In this document: positions 28,014 through 37,823 of the stretch, in pieces
How the letters are laid out: each line of letters begins with the position of its first letter
How positions within the stretch are numbered: position 1 is the first letter of the stretch
NCBI GenBank assembly: GCA_002968845.1
Contig: PVBG01000002.1
Span: 372,001 to 436,000 of the forward strand
Direction: 5' to 3'
Length of the DNA: 64,000 nucleotides
From: Neorhizobium tomejilense
GTDB lineage: Bacteria > Pseudomonadota > Alphaproteobacteria > Rhizobiales > Rhizobiaceae
The notes under the pieces: generated by a model
What the model was told of the DNA's origin: nothing
The model's database searches: none
Seen by the model: only the letters and a program-made list of their open reading frames with translations
Translations under genes and position numbers: made by a program

Positions 28014-29825
28014 ATGCGATTTACGATCAAGGCCAAGCTGGGACTGGCTTTCGGCTTTCTTGTCAGCCTGCTGATTGGTACCGCCGGCTATGGGATATAC
28101 AGCCTCGCCGCCGCGCACGATTCCATGACCTACGTGACAGAGGTCGCGGCAAAGCGCCTCGATAGCGTCCAGCAGATGGACATCCTGTCGCTCAATCGCA
28201 TCCGCGCGCAGAAGAACATGCTGCTCGCCACCTCGCCGCAGGAGATCGAAAAGTTCTACGTCGACGGCGACAAGCTGGAGCTTCAGTTCACCACGTTGCT
28301 GGACCAGCTGGCTTCGACGGCGTCGGCAGACCAGAAGCAGTTCTGGGATGAGACGCGTGCGCTCTCGACGACCAATCACGCTGCGAACGAAAAAGTCGAC
28401 GCCGCGGTCAAGCGCGGCGACATGCAGGAGGCGATCGCCCTCTCGGCCGGAGAAAGCCGCAAGGCGATCATGGAACTTTCCGCGCAACTGGATGAGGCCG
28501 TACAGATCAACCGCGACCGGATGCAGAAGGCAAACGACGAAGCGGAAGCCAGCTACTGGACGACGCGCAGCCTGATGATCGCGATCGCTGTGGTGGCCGT
28601 CATCACCGCAGCGGCAACGGCGTTCTGGATCGCCCTCGGGATCGGCAGAGGCCTCACCAAGATCATGGGCGTCGCCAAGGCAGTGTCGATCGGAGATCTG
28701 GACCAGAATATCGAGATCAAGACAAACGACGAGATCAAGGATCTAGTCGACACGATCAACACGATGACGGCGAACCTGCGCAATACGGCGACTATCGCCA
28801 GCCAGATTTCCAACGGTGACCTGACCGTCTCGCCGAAACCGCTCTCCGACAAGGACACGCTCGGCCTGGCGCTCGAAAGCATGGTGGAACGCCTGCGCGG
28901 CGTGGTCAGTGATGCGCTCGCCGCATCCGACAACGTCTCCTCCGGCAGCCAGGAGCTTTCTGCAAGCTCGGAACAGCTGAGCCAGGGCGCCACCGAACAG
29001 GCATCTTCGGCCGAAGAAGCCTCCGCCTCGATGGAACAGATGGCTGCCAACATCAAGCAGAATGCGGACAACGCCGCGCAGACCGAGAAGATCGCCCGCC
29101 AGTCATCCCGGGATGCGGAAAGCTCCGGGCAGGCAGTAGGCCGCGCCGTTTCGGCGATGCGGACGATTGCGGAAAAAATCTCGATCGTCCAGGAAATCGC
29201 TCGCCAGACGGACCTTCTCGCCCTGAACGCCGCAGTGGAAGCCGCACGTGCGGGCGAACACGGCAAGGGGTTTGCGGTGGTCGCATCTGAAGTGCGCAAG
29301 CTTGCCGAACGGTCCCAGGCTGCCGCGGCCGAAATCAGCGCCCTCTCCGGCCAAACGGTGCTGGTCGCAACGGAAGCCGGCGAGATGCTCAACAAGCTGG
29401 TGCCGGACATCCAGAAGACTGCGGAACTCGTGTCGGAAATCTCCGCCGCCTGCCGCGAGCAGGATATCGGCGCATCCCAGATCAACGAAGCGATCCAGCA
29501 GCTCGACAAGGTGACCCAGCAGAATGCCGGCGCCTCCGAAGAGATGTCGGCGACCTCGGAAGAACTCGCAGCCCAGGCAGAAGAACTGCAGGCCTCGATC
29601 GCCTTCTTCAAGGTCGAGCGCGCTACCGCAAAGGCTCGGACCCAGCCCGGGACCAAAGCCCACGCACCGGCAAAACCCGGCGCGAAACAGATGTCGAAGT
29701 TCGCCGCTTCCCGGCCAGCCGAACATCCCGTCAAGGCACAGCAGTCCCGCGCCAAGGGATTTGCGCTTGATCTTTCGATGGGTGGCCCCGACCAGGATGA
29801 CGATGATTTCAGGGAAAGTGCCTGA
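28014..29825 (+). CDS. Methyl-accepting chemotaxis protein 2 (two HAMP units)
   Basis: 603 residues. Membrane helices at about 9-31 and 183-206, periplasmic four-helix-bundle-type sensor distinct from that of receptor 1. Two HAMP units follow in tandem: the first contains [20 protein letters not shown], the second [20 protein letters not shown]. The methyl-accepting domain has its tip at about 395. The C-terminal tail is [20 protein letters not shown] plus ESA, after a Thr/Ala/Lys-rich linker. It lies between two other receptor genes with 183-nt and 181-nt gaps. Confidence 0.93.
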   Translation: MRFTIKAKLGLAFGFLVSLLIGTAGYGIYSLAAAHDSMTYVTEVAAKRLDSVQQMDILSLNRIRAQKNMLLATSPQEIEKFYVDGDKLELQFTTLLDQLASTASADQKQFWDETRALSTTNHAANEKVDAAVKRGDMQEAIALSAGESRKAIMELSAQLDEAVQINRDRMQKANDEAEASYWTTRSLMIAIAVVAVITAAATAFWIALGIGRGLTKIMGVAKAVSIGDLDQNIEIKTNDEIKDLVDTINTMTANLRNTATIASQISNGDLTVSPKPLSDKDTLGLALESMVERLRGVVSDALAASDNVSSGSQELSASSEQLSQGATEQASSAEEASASMEQMAANIKQNADNAAQTEKIARQSSRDAESSGQAVGRAVSAMRTIAEKISIVQEIARQTDLLALNAAVEAARAGEHGKGFAVVASEVRKLAERSQAAAAEISALSGQTVLVATEAGEMLNKLVPDIQKTAELVSEISAACREQDIGASQINEAIQQLDKVTQQNAGASEEMSATSEELAAQAEELQASIAFFKVERATAKARTQPGTKAHAPAKPGAKQMSKFAASRPAEHPVKAQQSRAKGFALDLSMGGPDQDDDDFRESA

Positions 29826-30006
29826 GCGGCTTTCAGACACATGAGCGGGGCCGTCAGGTCCCGTCAATGGTCAGCGTAACTGCGTTAATGCGAGCCGTGA
29901 AAAGTTCCGGCGGTCGGCCTACCGGCCTTTCAGCCAGACTTTTCCCGGTCGCATCTGAGGATAGGGCGGCTCTGCCGGTTGTTTCAAGAAATTCGGGGGA
30001 TTTAAG

Positions 30007-31929
30007 ATGCGGTTTACAATCAAACTGAAATTGGGATTGGCTTTCGCCCTGTTGACGCTGCTGCTGGTCGGCATTGCAGTCTACGGTAGCCTGAGCCTTG
30101 GCGGACTCAACGACGCCAGCATCAAGATGGTCGACGGCCCGGTTCGTCGCCTGGAACTTGCGCTCAACGCCAATGTGAACGAAGTGGACGCCGTGCGCGC
30201 CCAGAAAAACGCGCTGCTTGCGACCAATCTCGCGGATGCCGCGAAATTCCACAAGGAAGCGGACGACAACACGGAACTGATGTTCAAGGCCGTTCAGGAA
30301 GGGCTTTCGATCGCCTCTTCGGAAGGCAAGCCTTACTGGGAAAAACTGCTGACGATCGGCAAGCAGTTCCAGCAGAAGTCCAACGACTTGCAGGCCGTTC
30401 AGGCACGCGGTGATCAGGCCGGCGCTCTGGCGCTCTCCATGGGCGATCTGCGCACCATGACCGCCGATATGGGCGAGGCCATCAAGGTTCTCCTCGATAT
30501 CCAGCGCAAGGGAATGGCAAATACCGAAAAAGCGAACCAGGATCTGTTCGCCTCGACGATGATGGTCTTGAGCGTCGCCTCGATTGCGGCCGTGCTGATC
30601 GCCATCGGCGCCGCCTTCTGGATCACGCTCGGCATCAACAACGGCCTCAAGAAGATCGCGTCCGTCGCCAATGCAGTGGCCATCGGCGACCTCAACCAGA
30701 AAGTCGAGGTCAAGACGAATGACGAGGTCAAGGATCTGATCGACACCGTCAACGTGATGACCGGCAACCTGCGCAATACGGCGGCGATCGCCGAGCGCAT
30801 CTCGGAGGGTGACCTTGCCGTCGACGTCAAGCCGCTTTCCGACAAGGATACGCTTGGGCTCGCCATGCAGAGCATGGTGGCCAACCTGCGCACCACGGCA
30901 CATGTCGCCGACCAGATCGCCAACGGCGACCTGACCGTCTCGCCAAAACCGCTCTCCGACAAGGACACGCTCGGGCTTGCGCTGCAGAGCATGGGTGAAC
31001 GCCTTCGCGGCGTCGTCGCCGATGCCCTGGCGGCATCGAGCAACGTCTCCTCCGGCAGCCAGGAGCTTTCGGCAAGCTCGGAACAGCTGAGCCAGGGCGC
31101 CACCGAACAGGCATCTTCGGCAGAAGAAGCCTCCGCCTCGATGGAGCAGATGGCGGCCAACATCAAGCAGAATGCGGACAACGCCGCGCAGACGGAAAAG
31201 ATCGCCCGCCAATCCTCGCGTGACGCCGAAGCCTCCGGCCAGGCCGTCGGCCGCGCCGTCGGCGCCATGCGCACGATCGCCGAGAAGATCTCGATTGTCC
31301 AAGAAATCGCTCGCCAGACCGACCTTCTCGCTTTGAACGCCGCGGTGGAAGCCGCCCGTGCCGGTGAACACGGCAAGGGTTTTGCGGTCGTCGCATCGGA
31401 AGTGCGCAAGCTTGCCGAACGCAGCCAGGCTGCTGCTGCCGAGATCAGCGCACTTTCCGGCGAAACGGTGCAGGTCGCAACCGACGCTGGCGAGATGCTG
31501 AACAAGCTCGTGCCCGCGATCCACAAGACTGCGGAACTCGTGTCGGAAATATCGGCCGCCTGCCGCGAGCAGGATATCGGTGCTTCCCAGATCAACGAAG
31601 CGATCCAGCAGCTCGACAAGGTGACCCAGCAGAATGCCGGCGCCTCCGAACAGATGTCGGCGACGTCCGAAGAACTCGCCGCCCAGGCCGAAGAACTGCA
31701 GGCGTCGATCGCGTTCTTCAAGGTCGATCGGGCGGGATCCAAGCAGCGGGGCCAGCCGGTCCCGGCCGCCAAGCCCGCACCGGCCAAATCCAGAGCCCAG
31801 CCGGCGCCCAAGGCCTATTCGGCCGGTCATTCAGTCAACGCACAACAGGCCCGCGTGAAAGGTTTTGCCCTCGACCTATCGATGGGCGGCCCCGACGCGG
31901 ACGATGACGATTTCAGGGAGAGCGCGTAA
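30007..31929 (+). CDS. Methyl-accepting chemotaxis protein 3 (three HAMP units)
   Basis: 640 residues. Membrane helices at about 9-31 and 181-204. After the second helix come three HAMP units: [40 protein letters not shown] and [20 protein letters not shown]. The methyl-accepting domain follows, tip at about 434, then a linker rich in Pro/Ala and the tail [20 protein letters not shown] plus ESA. Its stop codon shares one base with the start of the second cheW. The periplasmic domain differs from those of receptors 1 and 2, so a different ligand is expected. Confidence 0.93.
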   Translation: MRFTIKLKLGLAFALLTLLLVGIAVYGSLSLGGLNDASIKMVDGPVRRLELALNANVNEVDAVRAQKNALLATNLADAAKFHKEADDNTELMFKAVQEGLSIASSEGKPYWEKLLTIGKQFQQKSNDLQAVQARGDQAGALALSMGDLRTMTADMGEAIKVLLDIQRKGMANTEKANQDLFASTMMVLSVASIAAVLIAIGAAFWITLGINNGLKKIASVANAVAIGDLNQKVEVKTNDEVKDLIDTVNVMTGNLRNTAAIAERISEGDLAVDVKPLSDKDTLGLAMQSMVANLRTTAHVADQIANGDLTVSPKPLSDKDTLGLALQSMGERLRGVVADALAASSNVSSGSQELSASSEQLSQGATEQASSAEEASASMEQMAANIKQNADNAAQTEKIARQSSRDAEASGQAVGRAVGAMRTIAEKISIVQEIARQTDLLALNAAVEAARAGEHGKGFAVVASEVRKLAERSQAAAAEISALSGETVQVATDAGEMLNKLVPAIHKTAELVSEISAACREQDIGASQINEAIQQLDKVTQQNAGASEQMSATSEELAAQAEELQASIAFFKVDRAGSKQRGQPVPAAKPAPAKSRAQPAPKAYSAGHSVNAQQARVKGFALDLSMGGPDADDDDFRESA

Positions 31930-32420
31930 TGGCAGGCATATCCTCCGAATCCCAGTTCGTAACCTTCAGCCTCGGCGATGAGGTTTTCGCGGTCCCCGTC
32001 GAGGTGGTCCGCGAGATCCTCGACCACGAGGAACCGTTCAAGATCCCGCACGGCCCGGAATACCTGCTCGGCCTGCGCGATGTGCGCGGACAGGGCGTGC
32101 CGGTGATCGACCTTCGTCTTCGCCTCGGCCTGACGAGGACGGTCAAGACGCCGCATACGCGCATCCTGGTGCTCGACGTGCCGGTCGCCGATCGCGTCCT
32201 GGTGCTCGGCCTCGTCGCGGACCGGGTCTTCGAAGTGGTGCCGTTCCGCAAGGAACAGATCGAGACGGCACCGGATATCGGGGTGCGCTGGCGCTCCGAT
32301 TATATCGCCGGTGTGGTGCGCCGGGAGAGCGGCTTCGTTGTCGTTGTCGACCTTGCACGGCTGTTTTCGGATTCCGGGTCGGCGCTCGCCGATGTCGGAC
32401 CGCAGTCCCAGGTCGCCTGA
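31929..32420 (+). CDS. cheW: Coupling protein CheW (second copy)
   Basis: 163 residues, single CheW domain: QFVTFSLGDEVFAVPVEVVR, LLGLRDVRGQGVPVIDLRLR and LVADRVFEVVPF. It differs clearly from the first CheW of the operon, so the two may couple different receptors or occupy different places in the array. ATG overlaps the last base of the third receptor stop codon. Confidence 0.92.
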   Translation: MAGISSESQFVTFSLGDEVFAVPVEVVREILDHEEPFKIPHGPEYLLGLRDVRGQGVPVIDLRLRLGLTRTVKTPHTRILVLDVPVADRVLVLGLVADRVFEVVPFRKEQIETAPDIGVRWRSDYIAGVVRRESGFVVVVDLARLFSDSGSALADVGPQSQVA

Positions 32421-32465
32421 TGGAATTCGCATAACCGAATAGGTTCTTGTACGGGGGGCACGCGC

Positions 32466-33323
32466 GTGAGTACAGCAATGAGGAGCCAGCCGCTCGACGA
32501 CCGGCTGAGCAAGCGCAACTTCGATCTGCTTTCGAAGTACATCTACGACTATAGCGGCATCAAGATGCCGCACAGCAAGATGACCATGCTCGAAGGACGG
32601 CTTCGCCGGCGCCTGCGCGTCACGGCCATGCCGACTTTCGACAGTTATTGCGACTACCTCTTCAAACACGGAGGTATCGAGGCCGAATCGATCTTCCTCA
32701 TCGATGCGGTGACCACCAACAAGACCGACTTCTTCCGCGAGCCGAAGCATTTCGACTACATGATGCAGACGGCGTTGCCGGACATCCTGAAAACCTACGC
32801 GGACCGGCGCATCCGCACCTGGAGTTCGGCCTGCTCGACGGGCGCCGAGCCCTATACGATAGCCATGGTGCTTTCGGAATTTCTGAGCTCGTCGACGCCG
32901 GAACGTGACTATTTCGTGCTTGCCACCGATCTTTCGACCGACGTGCTGCAGAAGGCCCAACGCGGCATCTACCAGAGCGATCTCCTGGCCCCCGTTCCGG
33001 CCGACATGATGAGCAAATATGTCATGCGTTCGTCCGACAGCCGTCGGCAGGAAGTGCGTATTTCACCGAAACTGCGCTCCCACGTCGGTTTCGCCCGGCT
33101 GAACCTGATGGACGAGGCCTACCCCGTCGGGGACCTGATGCACATGATCTTCTGCCGCAACGTGCTGATCTATTTCGACAAGCCGACGCAGCAGCATGTG
33201 TTGTCCCGCCTTTGCCAGGCACTGCTTCCCGGGGGTTATCTGTTCATCGGTCATTCGGAAACCGTGACTGGCTTCGACCTGCCGATCCGTCAGGTGGCAA
33301 ATACTGTGTTCAAGCGAGTATGA
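32466..33323 (+). CDS. cheR: Chemoreceptor methyltransferase CheR
   Basis: 285 residues. The N-terminal helical domain (KRNFDLLSKYIYDYSGIKMP) binds receptors; the C-terminal SAM domain carries WSSACSTGAEPYTIAMVL and the late DLMHMIFCRNVLIYFDKPTQ. It methylates receptor glutamates for adaptation. The start is taken as GTG 32466 because GGGGGG lies 7 nt upstream; ATG 32478 is an alternative. A CheR of this type with a beta-subdomain can dock to a receptor C-terminal peptide, which is relevant to the shared receptor tails. Confidence 0.93.
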   Translation: MSTAMRSQPLDDRLSKRNFDLLSKYIYDYSGIKMPHSKMTMLEGRLRRRLRVTAMPTFDSYCDYLFKHGGIEAESIFLIDAVTTNKTDFFREPKHFDYMMQTALPDILKTYADRRIRTWSSACSTGAEPYTIAMVLSEFLSSSTPERDYFVLATDLSTDVLQKAQRGIYQSDLLAPVPADMMSKYVMRSSDSRRQEVRISPKLRSHVGFARLNLMDEAYPVGDLMHMIFCRNVLIYFDKPTQQHVLSRLCQALLPGGYLFIGHSETVTGFDLPIRQVANTVFKRV

Positions 33324-33326
33324 ACG

Positions 33327-34409
33327 ATGAGCGGCAAAATTCGCGTTCTGATCATTGATGACTCCGCCAGCGTCCGCCAGACCCTGACAGCCGTCCTGTC
33401 GGCGGATCCGGACATCGAAGTCATAGGCGCGGCCAGCGATCCCTTCATGGCGGCGCGAAAGCTGCGCGAGGAAATCCCCGACGTCATCACGCTCGATGTG
33501 GAAATGCCGCAGATGGACGGCATCACCTTTCTGCGCAAGTTGATGTCCCAGCATCCCATTCCGGTGGTGATGTGCTCGTCTCTGACCGAAAGCGGCTCGG
33601 AAACGCTGATGCAGGCGCTCGAGGCGGGCGCTGTCGATATCATCCTGAAGCCGAAGATCGGCGCGGCCGACCACCTTGCCGAATCCGCCGAAAGGATCCG
33701 CACCGCGGTCAAGGGAGCGGCGCGCGCCCGGGTCGGCCGGCTGCGTCCATCACGCATTTCCGAAGGCGGAACGACCGCCAAGCTGACGGCCGACGCGGTG
33801 CTTCCGCCCCCCAAGGCCGGCGCCATGGCGAAGACCACCGAAATGGTCGTCTGCGTCGGCGCCTCGACCGGCGGAACCGAGGCCCTGCGCGAGCTTCTCG
33901 AAGCCCTGCCGGCCAATTCTCCGGGCATGGTCATCGTCCAGCACATGCCGGAAAAATTCACCGCGGCCTTCGCCAAACGGCTCAACAGCCTCTGCGAAGT
34001 CGAGGTCAAGGAGGCGGCCGACGGCGATCCGGTGCTGCGTGGCCACGTGCTGATCGCCCCCGGTGACAAGCATATGCTGCTAGAACGGCGCGGCGCGCGT
34101 TACGAGGTCTCGATCCGCTCAGGCCCGCTGGTCAGCCGCCATCGTCCGTCCGTCGACGTGCTATTCCGGTCCGCCGCACGCTCGGCCGGCAGCAATGCGA
34201 TGGGCGTGATCATGACCGGCATGGGCGACGACGGCGCCCGCGGCATGAACGAGATGCATCAGGCGGGCGCCTATACGGTGGCCCAAGACGAAGCGTCGTC
34301 CGTGGTGTTCGGCATGCCCAAGGAAGCCATCGCCCATGGCGGCGTCGACAAGGTCGTGCCGCTCGAACAGATCGCCCGGGAAATCCTCGCCGCCGATCGT
34401 CGGCGGTAA
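33327..34409 (+). CDS. cheB: Chemoreceptor methylesterase/deamidase CheB
   Basis: 360 residues: receiver domain 1-120 with Asp57 ([12 protein letters not shown]), a linker, and a methylesterase domain from about 170. Catalytic Ser in [13 protein letters not shown] (about 176), His in [11 protein letters not shown] (about 206) and Asp in MGDDGARGM (about 300). It removes methyl groups put on by CheR, activated by CheA phosphorylation. Starts 3 nt after cheR and closes the core operon. The cluster has no cheD. Confidence 0.95.
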   Translation: MSGKIRVLIIDDSASVRQTLTAVLSADPDIEVIGAASDPFMAARKLREEIPDVITLDVEMPQMDGITFLRKLMSQHPIPVVMCSSLTESGSETLMQALEAGAVDIILKPKIGAADHLAESAERIRTAVKGAARARVGRLRPSRISEGGTTAKLTADAVLPPPKAGAMAKTTEMVVCVGASTGGTEALRELLEALPANSPGMVIVQHMPEKFTAAFAKRLNSLCEVEVKEAADGDPVLRGHVLIAPGDKHMLLERRGARYEVSIRSGPLVSRHRPSVDVLFRSAARSAGSNAMGVIMTGMGDDGARGMNEMHQAGAYTVAQDEASSVVFGMPKEAIAHGGVDKVVPLEQIAREILAADRRR

Positions 34410-34437
34410 GATCTGGCAACGGATTTTTCACGGCTCG

Positions 34438-34445
34438 TTAACCAT
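34438..34445 (+). promoter_or_regulatory. Possible CtrA half-site before the ParA-like gene
   Basis: TTAACCAT, the CtrA half-site word, 80 nt before the ParA-like start codon. An 8-base word can occur by chance, so this is weak evidence by itself; it matters only together with the full site at 22809-22824. Confidence 0.3.
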
Positions 34446-34525
34446 GTTTGGCAAGAATGGGGCAACGCATCATGAGGGTGCGGTGAGAGAGCAATCTTAC
34501 GCTCGTAGCCGGACAGGGACCGAAG

Positions 34526-35230
34526 ATGCCAGTCATTACCTTTGCCAACACCAAGGGCGGAGCGGGCAAGACCACCGCTGTGCTTCTTCTTGCAACCGAA
34601 CTCGTTGAGCAAGGCTACCGCGTCACGATCCTGGATGCCGATCCGCAATACTGGATCACCCGCTGGCACATGCTCTCCCCACGCGATGACAAGCTCAACG
34701 TCATTTCCTACGTGACGCAGGCTTCGATCGACCGGCATATTTCCGAGAACCGCCACAAGACCGATTATTTCGTGCTCGACCTGCCCGGCGCCCAAAGCCC
34801 GCTGCTTGCCAAGGCGATCGGCCTTTCCGACCACGTACTGATCCCGATCCAGGGCTGCGCCATGGATGCCCAGGGCGGTGCAAACGTGCTGGAACTGCTG
34901 CGCTATCTCGAAGAAAAGGCCAATCTCCGCGTGCCGCATTCGGTCGTTCTGACCCGCGTCAACTCGATGGTGACGACCCGCGCCCTGCTTGCGGTGAAGA
35001 TGCTGCTGGCCGAGCGCAAGGTCGAAGTGCTGGACACTCCGATCATCGAACGCGCCGCGTTCCGCGATATCTTCGATCTCGGCGGCACGCTTTACACGAT
35101 GGACGAAAACCGCATCAGCAATCTCGACAAGGCCCGGCAGAACGCCCGCCTGTTCGCGCTCGAAATGCTCCGCCGCGTGCCACTCCACAAGCCGGCCTCG
35201 CTTTCGAAGCGCTTCGTCCGCGCCGCCTGA
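34526..35230 (+). CDS. ParA/MinD-family ATPase, VirC1-like, linked to the chemotaxis operon
   Basis: 234 residues. Deviant Walker A KGGAGKTT (residues 10-17) with both lysines, Walker A' ILDADPQYWITRW (about 35-48) and Walker B YFVLDLPGA (81-89). The RW after the A' motif and the length recall VirC1 of Agrobacterium. No ParB-like partner is adjacent. It begins 116 nt after cheB on the same strand. ParA-type ATPases next to che genes position chemotaxis arrays in other bacteria (ParC in Vibrio, PpfA in Rhodobacter), so a role in placing this array is inferred. A plasmid-partition role is less likely in this setting. Confidence 0.8.
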   Translation: MPVITFANTKGGAGKTTAVLLLATELVEQGYRVTILDADPQYWITRWHMLSPRDDKLNVISYVTQASIDRHISENRHKTDYFVLDLPGAQSPLLAKAIGLSDHVLIPIQGCAMDAQGGANVLELLRYLEEKANLRVPHSVVLTRVNSMVTTRALLAVKMLLAERKVEVLDTPIIERAAFRDIFDLGGTLYTMDENRISNLDKARQNARLFALEMLRRVPLHKPASLSKRFVRAA

Positions 35231-36277
35231 TCACGCCTTGCCGTTCATCAGGATCTGCAGCTTGACGTCGGATGGATGTCCGGCGGCGGCCCGCTCGAAG
35301 GCCTTGATCGAATCCTTGAAATCGAAGACGCCGGTGATCAGCGGCTTCAGGTCGACCTTGCCGGACGCGATCAGTTCCAGCGCCCGGTCGAAGATGTTGG
35401 CGTAGCGGAACACCGTCTCAAAGCGAACTTCCTTGGAGATGGCGCTCGAGACGTCCAACGGCACCGGCTCGACCGGCAGGCCGACCAGCACGAAGGCACC
35501 GCCGGGCCGCACCAGGTCCAACATGCCGGCATAGGCCCTCGGGCTGCCGCTCGCCTCGAACACGACATCCGCACCCCAGCCGCCGGTCGCTTCGGCGATG
35601 ACCTCGGCAAACGGCCGTTCGGTGATGTTGACGGGGATGATGCCGGGGTACTGGCCGGCGATCTTCAGCTTGTCGGGGCTCAGATCCGAGATGAAGACGC
35701 GGGCGCAGCCGCCCGCGAGTGCCGCCAACGCCACCATGATGCCGATCGGGCCGGCACCGATCACCGCACCGACATCGCCGGGCTGGATACGGGCGCGGCT
35801 GGCGGCCTGCATGCCGATCGCGAACGGCTCCACCATGGCGCCTTCGGCAAAGGAGACGTTGTCCGGCAGCTTGTAGGTGAAGGCCGCAGGATGGATGACT
35901 TCCGGCGTCAGCACCCCGTGGACCGGCGGCGTCGCCCAGAAACGGACGTCCGGATCGACGTTGTAGAGACCGAGCTTGGAGGCACGTGACGACAGGTTCG
36001 GTACGCCCGGTTCCATGCAGACGCGGTCACCGACCTTCAAGGTCTTCACCTCGCTACCGACCTCGACGACGATGCCGGCCGCCTCATGGCCGAGCACCAT
36101 CGGCTCCCGCAGAACAAAGGGACCGATTGCGCCGTGGGTGTAATAATGGACGTCGCTGCCGCAGACACCGACCGTATCGATGGCGATCTTCACGTCGCCC
36201 GGCCCGACCTCGGTCGGAAGATCGATCTCCCTCAACGCGAGAACGCCTTTTTTCTCGAGCACCAGTGCCTGCTGCAT
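35231..36277 (-). CDS. Zinc-dependent polyol dehydrogenase (xylitol/sorbitol type)
   Basis: 348 residues, medium-chain dehydrogenase. Catalytic zinc ligands are visible in [11 protein letters not shown] (Cys about 38) and [13 protein letters not shown] (His-Glu about 64), and the NAD site in [19 protein letters not shown]. The usual four-cysteine structural zinc lobe is missing: the segment reads [20 protein letters not shown]. It most resembles rhizobial D-xylulose reductases (xylitol dehydrogenases) but the substrate is inferred. It is not in an obvious transport operon; it converges on the ParA-like gene with no gap. Confidence 0.8.
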   Translation of the reverse strand: MQQALVLEKKGVLALREIDLPTEVGPGDVKIAIDTVGVCGSDVHYYTHGAIGPFVLREPMVLGHEAAGIVVEVGSEVKTLKVGDRVCMEPGVPNLSSRASKLGLYNVDPDVRFWATPPVHGVLTPEVIHPAAFTYKLPDNVSFAEGAMVEPFAIGMQAASRARIQPGDVGAVIGAGPIGIMVALAALAGGCARVFISDLSPDKLKIAGQYPGIIPVNITERPFAEVIAEATGGWGADVVFEASGSPRAYAGMLDLVRPGGAFVLVGLPVEPVPLDVSSAISKEVRFETVFRYANIFDRALELIASGKVDLKPLITGVFDFKDSIKAFERAAAGHPSDVKLQILMNGKA

Positions 36278-36351
36278 GCGATGTTTCCTTCCGATTATTT
36301 TCTGACGCTGGCCGAGCTTCCGGGCGAGATCAAGGCAGCCATCTGCCGCTT

Positions 36352-37092
36352 TCAGCCACGGCCGGCATAAGGCATGCCGTTTGCCATCACCGTCATGAAC
36401 AGGACATTGGCCTCCAGCGGCAATCCATCCATGTAGAGCACCGCATCAGCCACGTGCTTGGTATCCATGACCGGCTCCACAGCAGTCGTGAGGTCCGCCT
36501 GCAGCGCCCCTTCCTTCATCCGCACCGTCATCGGCGTGTCGGCATTGCCGATATCCACCTGGCCGCAGACGATGTTCAGCGGCCGCCCATCGAGCGCGAT
36601 CTGGCGCGTCAGGCCGGTAATGGCGTGTTTGGTGGCGGTGTATGCGGCCTGGAAAGGACGCGGCACGTGCGCCGAGATCGAACCGTTGTTGATGATCCGC
36701 CCGCCGCCGGGGTTTTGCCGCCGCATCATCCCAAAGGCCGCCCGGGCGCAATAGAAGGCGCCATTGAGGTTGAGGTCGATGACGGCCCGCCAGGTTTCCA
36801 GCGGCAATTCGTCGATCGGAACGGCCGGGGTGCCGCGACCGGCATTGTTGAACAGAAGATCGAGGCGGCCATAGGCCTCTTGCGTCGCTGCAAACAAAGC
36901 CTCCACGGCGGCCGGATCGGTGACGTCCGTCGGCACGACGAGCGACTCCCCGCCGGCCAGTTCCGCCGTACCCCGCAACTCGCTCTCGCGCCGGCCGGCA
37001 AGCACCGTCCGATAACCTGCGTTCAGAAGCCCGATAGCGACGGCCCTGCCAACGCCCGAGCCCGCGCCCGTTACGATCGCTACTTTCGACAT
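36352..37092 (-). CDS. SDR-family oxidoreductase
   Basis: 246-residue classical short-chain dehydrogenase: [11 protein letters not shown] cofactor loop, NNAG motif (LFNNAGRG), catalytic Ser in NNGSISAH and Y-x3-K as YTATK. ATG 37092 has an AGGAGG ribosome site; an earlier in-frame ATG at 37143 does not. The substrate is unknown. It lies downstream of the TetR gene in the same direction (66 nt), so it may be under that repressor. Confidence 0.88.
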   Translation of the reverse strand: MSKVAIVTGAGSGVGRAVAIGLLNAGYRTVLAGRRESELRGTAELAGGESLVVPTDVTDPAAVEALFAATQEAYGRLDLLFNNAGRGTPAVPIDELPLETWRAVIDLNLNGAFYCARAAFGMMRRQNPGGGRIINNGSISAHVPRPFQAAYTATKHAITGLTRQIALDGRPLNIVCGQVDIGNADTPMTVRMKEGALQADLTTAVEPVMDTKHVADAVLYMDGLPLEANVLFMTVMANGMPYAGRG

Positions 37093-37158
37093 GTCCACTC
37101 CTCCTTGTCCGTTTCGCCGCATCTTATAGTCGGCGATCGGCATGGCCGTCGAGGCCCA

Positions 37159-37773
37159 TCAGTCCTTTGCCAGCAGTTCGCGAAGGGCGAGCCGCTTGTA
37201 GGTTTCCACCATCGCCGCACCTTGGGCGGGCTCGAGGGAGATCGCCAGCCGCATTGTCGACGTGCCGAGATACATGACCAGCATGGCCCGGTTGAACAGT
37301 TCTTCCGGATGGGCGTCGGGCTCCATATGCGCCAGCGTTGCCGCGACGATCGCGCCGTTTTCGCGGGCATCGGCGAGATCGATATCCTGCAATGCCTTGT
37401 CTGCCTGGGTGCCGGACCAGATGTCGCGCATCACGGGTTCAGCGAGGAACAGGCCGTAATAGATGTCGATCAGCTCTCTGAACGCTTGCGAAAACGCGGC
37501 CTCGTTCCGGACCGGCTCCAGCGCCTCGCGAATGCAGGCGCGGCCTTCCTCGTTGTAGCGTTCGGCGAGCGTGCGGACCACCGACCCCTTGTCCGGGAAG
37601 AACTGGTAGAGCGAGCCGATCGGCACGCCCGCCTTTTCCGCCAGCTCACCCATCTTCATCACGTCGCTGCCGCCGCGGGCGATCAGCTCCTTCGCCGCCG
37701 CGAGAATCCGCTCCACCCGCTCCCGGCTGCGCTTCTGCTGGGGCTGGCGTGGCGTCGATGCAGAAATCTCCAT
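37159..37773 (-). CDS. TetR-family transcriptional regulator
   Basis: 204 residues. N-terminal HTH: RERVERILAAAKELIARGGS, MGELAEKAGVPIGSLYQFFP. The C-terminal ligand domain is variable. ATG 37773 follows GGAAAG; an upstream ATG at 37839 has no ribosome site and overlaps the likely promoter. It is divergent from the NmrA-type gene, with candidate operators in the 119-nt gap, and co-directional with the SDR gene. Confidence 0.88.
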   Translation of the reverse strand: MEISASTPRQPQQKRSRERVERILAAAKELIARGGSDVMKMGELAEKAGVPIGSLYQFFPDKGSVVRTLAERYNEEGRACIREALEPVRNEAAFSQAFRELIDIYYGLFLAEPVMRDIWSGTQADKALQDIDLADARENGAIVAATLAHMEPDAHPEELFNRAMLVMYLGTSTMRLAISLEPAQGAAMVETYKRLALRELLAKD

Positions 37774-37823
37774 TGTCTTTCCGTACCTTGAGTTTCTAAC
37801 GCGAGGAACATTCGCATTTTTTG

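Larger units (their letters stand above)
26926..31730 (+). repeat. Three near-identical copies of the receptor signalling-domain sequence
   Basis: The stretches 26926-27606, 28926-29614 and 31026-31720 encode the same methyl-accepting domain and look nearly identical even at silent codon positions. A shorter repeat covers the last HAMP unit of receptors 2 and 3 (around 28806-28900 and 30920-31010). The N-terminal thirds of the genes are unrelated by eye, so recent duplication or gene conversion is restricted to the cytoplasmic part. Confidence 0.8.

Noticed and set aside
29854..31830. 658-codon minus-strand frame opposite the third receptor, and similar frames opposite the other two
   Set aside because: The same low-complexity antisense pattern recurs because the receptor DNA is repeated; this is a consequence of the duplication, not a gene.
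26124..31929. Receptor repeats as a mobile element or integrated plasmid segment
   Set aside because: No transposase, terminal repeats or target duplication; repetition is confined to coding domains and fits gene duplication.
34526..35230. ParA-like gene as part of a plasmid replication/partition locus
   Set aside because: No parB, repC or parS-like repeats nearby, and both sides are chromosomal-type genes.
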